Shown here: positions 60,600 to 64,000 of the stretch, in pieces
How positions within the stretch are numbered: the first letter of the stretch is position 1
Layout of the letters: each line of letters starts with the position of its first letter
Source of the DNA: Nageia nagi
Lineage: Eukaryota > Pinophyta
Assembly: GCA_050084985.1 (NCBI GenBank)
Contig: JBITNC010000001.1
Coordinates: 58,776,001 to 58,840,000 of the forward strand
DNA: 64,000 nt
Reading direction: 5' to 3'
Notes under the pieces: model-generated
Seen by the model: the letters and a program-made list of their open reading frames with translations, nothing else
Told to the model about the DNA's origin: nothing
Databases searched by the model: none
Position numbers and translations under genes: made by a program

Positions 60600-62985
60600 T
60601 TGGTGATGCCTTGGAAATAGTCTGGTTTTATTCTGGGAGAATGCATAAAAGGTGAAGAACATTGAGCTTTGGGAATATTGTACACTTACAAGTCCTCCAA
60701 GTTTAGGAAAATACTGTAGATAAGAGTATCATCAAGTTTTGAGAAGATGATTTAATGTAGCATCGACAAGCTCTAAGATATTCTCATTTATCCAATTGCT
60801 ACCATTTTGGATGCCTATGAAATATTTCAAACTTGTTAAAGCATAAAGTAATCAACAAATAACATCCCTTGTTAATGCAAGATGCAATTTCTATAACATT
60901 TTTCCACCTTTGATGGCTTTTCTTAATATTTGGAATAGTTAACAAACCATATAATAGAAATTTTGTAAGAAACATGCATTAGCAAGGGTGGGATGGAATG
61001 GAAAAGACTTTAAATAAATATTCAAATCAAATATAAAAATATTTATGTATCAATTTGTCAGAATCTTAACCATTTGCAACAAAAAAATATTTTTGATAAG
61101 TATTTAAATAAAACACTAAAGTAAATCACTACTTTACCTTTATTTTTTGATGTTGTCAAATCCGTCTCCACTTGTGAGCCTTTTGATAGATAGCCTTTTT
61201 GAGATGTTATGTGATGCTTAAAAAATATACTAGTAATCAGCATGTAAATTCAAGGGGAAGGCAAGAAAGAGGGAGGAGATTATAGGTAGGGAGACAAACA
61301 TAGGGAATAGAAGAAAATGGAGGAAAAAAACAAAGAGGATGGAAGAAGTAATTAAGGTGGTAAGGTACATAAAGATAGACACCATGGGAAATAGGGGAGG
61401 GTAAGAATAGTGTGAGGAAGGGAACATATGGAGTGGTAATATGGATAAGATGGATAATTCATAGTGGAAGATTATAATGAACTAAATGGGATGGAAAAAA
61501 ACACATATTTACATGATCATTACTATTATACCTTATAATCTTCATACCACTCTTTACTTAAATGCACAATGATTTTCATCCTTAGATGTTCTAATACTAC
61601 CTATGCATTGGCTATTTATAGTCAAATTGGCACATATTTTTCTATAATTTCTCTTAGAAATGGATTTCAACAAAAATGGTTCAAACAATTCTAAATTATT
61701 TCTAACTAATTTAGACTTGTTTCTGTCTATACTTTTCTAATACATCCATCTTATCCTTTTAAAGCAATATTCTTTTATATGTGATTAATTAATTTTGAAT
61801 TTGAATACAAATCAATAATCTCTATAGAAAACTCTTTTGATCTATCTTTAAACTTCATTTTCAAGAAAAATATAATCTAGAGAAAACTTTGTCATTGAAA
61901 TACACTAGTATATTTAACCAGAATTCCAAAACAACTCTTCTGATAAAGAATATTACAACTAGTAGATATGAAAGTAATCAAAAAAGTATAGTAGTATGAG
62001 CTATCAGATATTTTGGCATAAACTGATGGTAAATAGCTTATTGGTATTGTAGGACTTGATAGGTAATGAGTATGAAAGGCTTAAGCTTAAGATATGAATA
62101 ATTTAGGCATGCTCTCTAGTATTAACAAAAAATATCTACTTGTATTTTGAAAATATAGTTATTTACACATATCAACCCCTTTCTTATGTATGAAGATCAT
62201 TCACATTTCTAAGGGTTGCTTTATAAGGTATTTTTTTCAATGCAATGAGAAAAGATTAGAATATTACCTTAGAAATTATAATGTACTTATTTCAAGAATT
62301 AGGTGAGGGTTGGGTGGGTGTACCTTTGCAAGAATATCCATTTTGTGTAACTCTATCAGTAAGATTCAAACATGTATAAATAACAAGATAAGTTCAAAAC
62401 ACACTAGACCTACTTTAGATATTATATTTTGATATGTATTCCACAATTGACATTATCTTCAACAAATAACCCTTTTGAACATAGGAACATTTTGATATTA
62501 GATTTCTTATTCTAGAATTCTAGTGTCAGAAGATAACAATCATCCTTTCAAGAGAGAATTAAACCATCCCCTCATACTATTTAGGTCCAAAATCTTTATC
62601 AAGGAAATCTTGATTTTGATTAACCCCAAACATTATAGGCTATGATAATCTTTCTTTCAAGAATACTATTCTTCTTAAATGACATATGAGTCATCTTTAT
62701 TGAATGTTTTATTCAACTTCTTACATTTTAAAATAACTTCTCTTATTCTTTAGATATTGAATCTTGAACTAATCAAGTCATGATTCTATTTCCTTGAAAT
62801 AGATAAAAAAACTTTAGCTGATATGTGCATTGATGTCATCAAATTTATCTTGAATGAACATGATAATATTTATCATAGTCATGTTGAAGGCTAATATATT
62901 ATGAAGAATATGTGAAATCATCCCATTGAGCATGCTAAAAATGGACTGTTGATCTGAACAATGCAATTCAACTCTTTATCTTTCA
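60600..62985. other. AT-rich DNA between the two direct repeats
   Basis: No gene, RNA or repeat family recognised. Open frames are short and low-complexity (a purine-rich plus-strand run at 61240-61440 makes an artefactual minus-strand frame). Confidence 0.45.
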
Positions 62986-62989
62986 ACAA

Positions 62990-64000
62990 TGTTTTGGGGG
63001 TACTAGATTCATCCCTATTATGAACCAACCATCCTTGGATGAATTAATTTTTGGTTAACTTAAATTTCAATTTTATTTATCCAATATGGTGCCTGGAAAG
63101 ACATTTTCAAATAATCTTAGGAATAATAATTAGTAAATAAACTCATGATGTGCTTGAATAATTCAATTTTTGGGAATATCAATGATAGATGTTCTTTGTA
63201 TAATTGCTCTAATTTTAGGTGGCTCTTATTTTAAAAATTCAAAACACCAAAGATTAGTATCTCATAATCTTCTTTAGATGCATCTTGCCAATAGGGAGGT
63301 GAATAAGATCTTGAGCTTTTGGTGGTCCAATTTTATATAGGTCATCCATGTATTGGATATTTAACATATTAGATCAAATCCTTTCCATATAAAAGAATAT
63401 AATCCAAATGGGATTCTATCTCTCATAGAAAAGATGATGTTACCCATTTGTTGGAGCTCTTATAATTTAGAATCATGAGGTATACTTCCTATAGATATAG
63501 ATGTAGACCCTTTAAAAGACTCATCATAGAAATAAGAGATAATCTTATTCAAATTCCATATTTTATTTTTATCAGTACAGTGCCTTATCCATCATGAAAG
63601 GTGGAAAATAAAAGAAAAAGGGATAGAAATGATAAAATAGATAAAAAGATTCAAAGTTCAAGAAAGAAAGAAAAATGATATTGCTTAGGGCCAACCTAGG
63701 CTTCTAACAATTCTATCAAAACTTGGAGGAAGGGCCCCTAGCTCATACCAATCCCTATAATGTAGTATTTATCATTCGGTTGCAAGAGAGCAGAGGAAAT
63801 AGTCATGGATATTTCATTTATCATACCATGGATAATAGGAAACATATAAACAATATAACTATTTAAGCCATATAAAGACTACATGGAGAAATGAATATAT
63901 AGGTGTTGCCATACTTAGTTTGTCTAGAAATAAATGGAAGAGTGAATCTTGGTTGATTCCCTTATGTTTTAGGAAAGCATGAGGTGTATTGGTTTATCAT
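62990..64000 (-). repeat. Direct repeat copy 2, running off the window
   Basis: Second copy of the 59.15-kb repeat in the same orientation, about 3.85 kb away. It continues to the last base, where 'gaggtgtattggtttatcat' corresponds to the end of copy 1, so the true boundary lies outside. The ~450-bp segment of copy 1 at about 60065-60520 is absent here. Confidence 0.7.

Noticed and set aside
61230-61427. 65-codon minus-strand hydrophobic frame
   Set aside because: Arises from a purine-rich (gga/aag) plus-strand run; low complexity.

Overview
The window looks like plant nuclear DNA, most likely from a gymnosperm (conifer-like). It is AT-rich and gene-poor. It has one intron-containing, apparently functional gene, several decayed gene copies, and long stretches of old LTR retrotransposons, LINE fragments and tandem repeats. 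There are no bacterial-style operons, no CRISPR array and no rRNA or tRNA gene that I can recognise. Species assignment is inference from overall character, not from a diagnostic marker.

Layout. 1-4.3 kb: retroelement-type noncoding DNA with a regular ~183-bp tandem array, a ~58-bp array and an LTR-like stretch with a TATA box. 4.8-6.2 kb: a broken pentatricopeptide-repeat (PPR) gene, apparently split by a ~1-kb insert. 6.7-10.6 kb: short palindromic and low-complexity repeats, a 280-bp duplication and a GC-richer island of possible organelle origin. 11.18-13.77 kb: the last four exons of a Golgi Qa-SNARE of the syntaxin-31/32 (SYP3) type; the 5' exon(s) are not visible. 15.69-20.88 kb: an old Ty3/gypsy-type element with two recognisable LTRs, only a gag remnant, and a 43-bp minisatellite. 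21.4-23.3 kb: remnants of other retroelements, including a chromovirus integrase end with a chromodomain. 24.0-24.5 kb: a degenerate polyubiquitin-like gene. 24.9-27.1 kb: a leucine-rich-repeat receptor-like-protein (RLP) gene on the minus strand, broken by frameshifts and one stop.

30.3-52.8 kb is a nested retrotransposon complex. It runs: LINE fragment, truncated LTR (A), gag, protease, antisense plant-mobile-domain (PMD) gene remnant, 3' noncoding region, LTR (B), a second 3' noncoding region interrupted by a 4.2-kb LINE, LTR (C). 54.3-59.1 kb holds what looks like a second element in the opposite orientation with the same order: gag on the minus strand and a PMD remnant antisense to it. 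59.1-64 kb holds two copies of a ~1-kb direct repeat.

The most interesting pattern is this recurring layout of gag-carrying LTR elements without recognisable reverse transcriptase or integrase that carry a PMD-type gene downstream of gag on the opposite strand. Most element reading frames carry stops at positions where glutamine or tryptophan is expected, the signature of C-to-T decay of methylated DNA. The only gene I would call likely functional is the syntaxin, and even it has a one-base problem at one splice junction.
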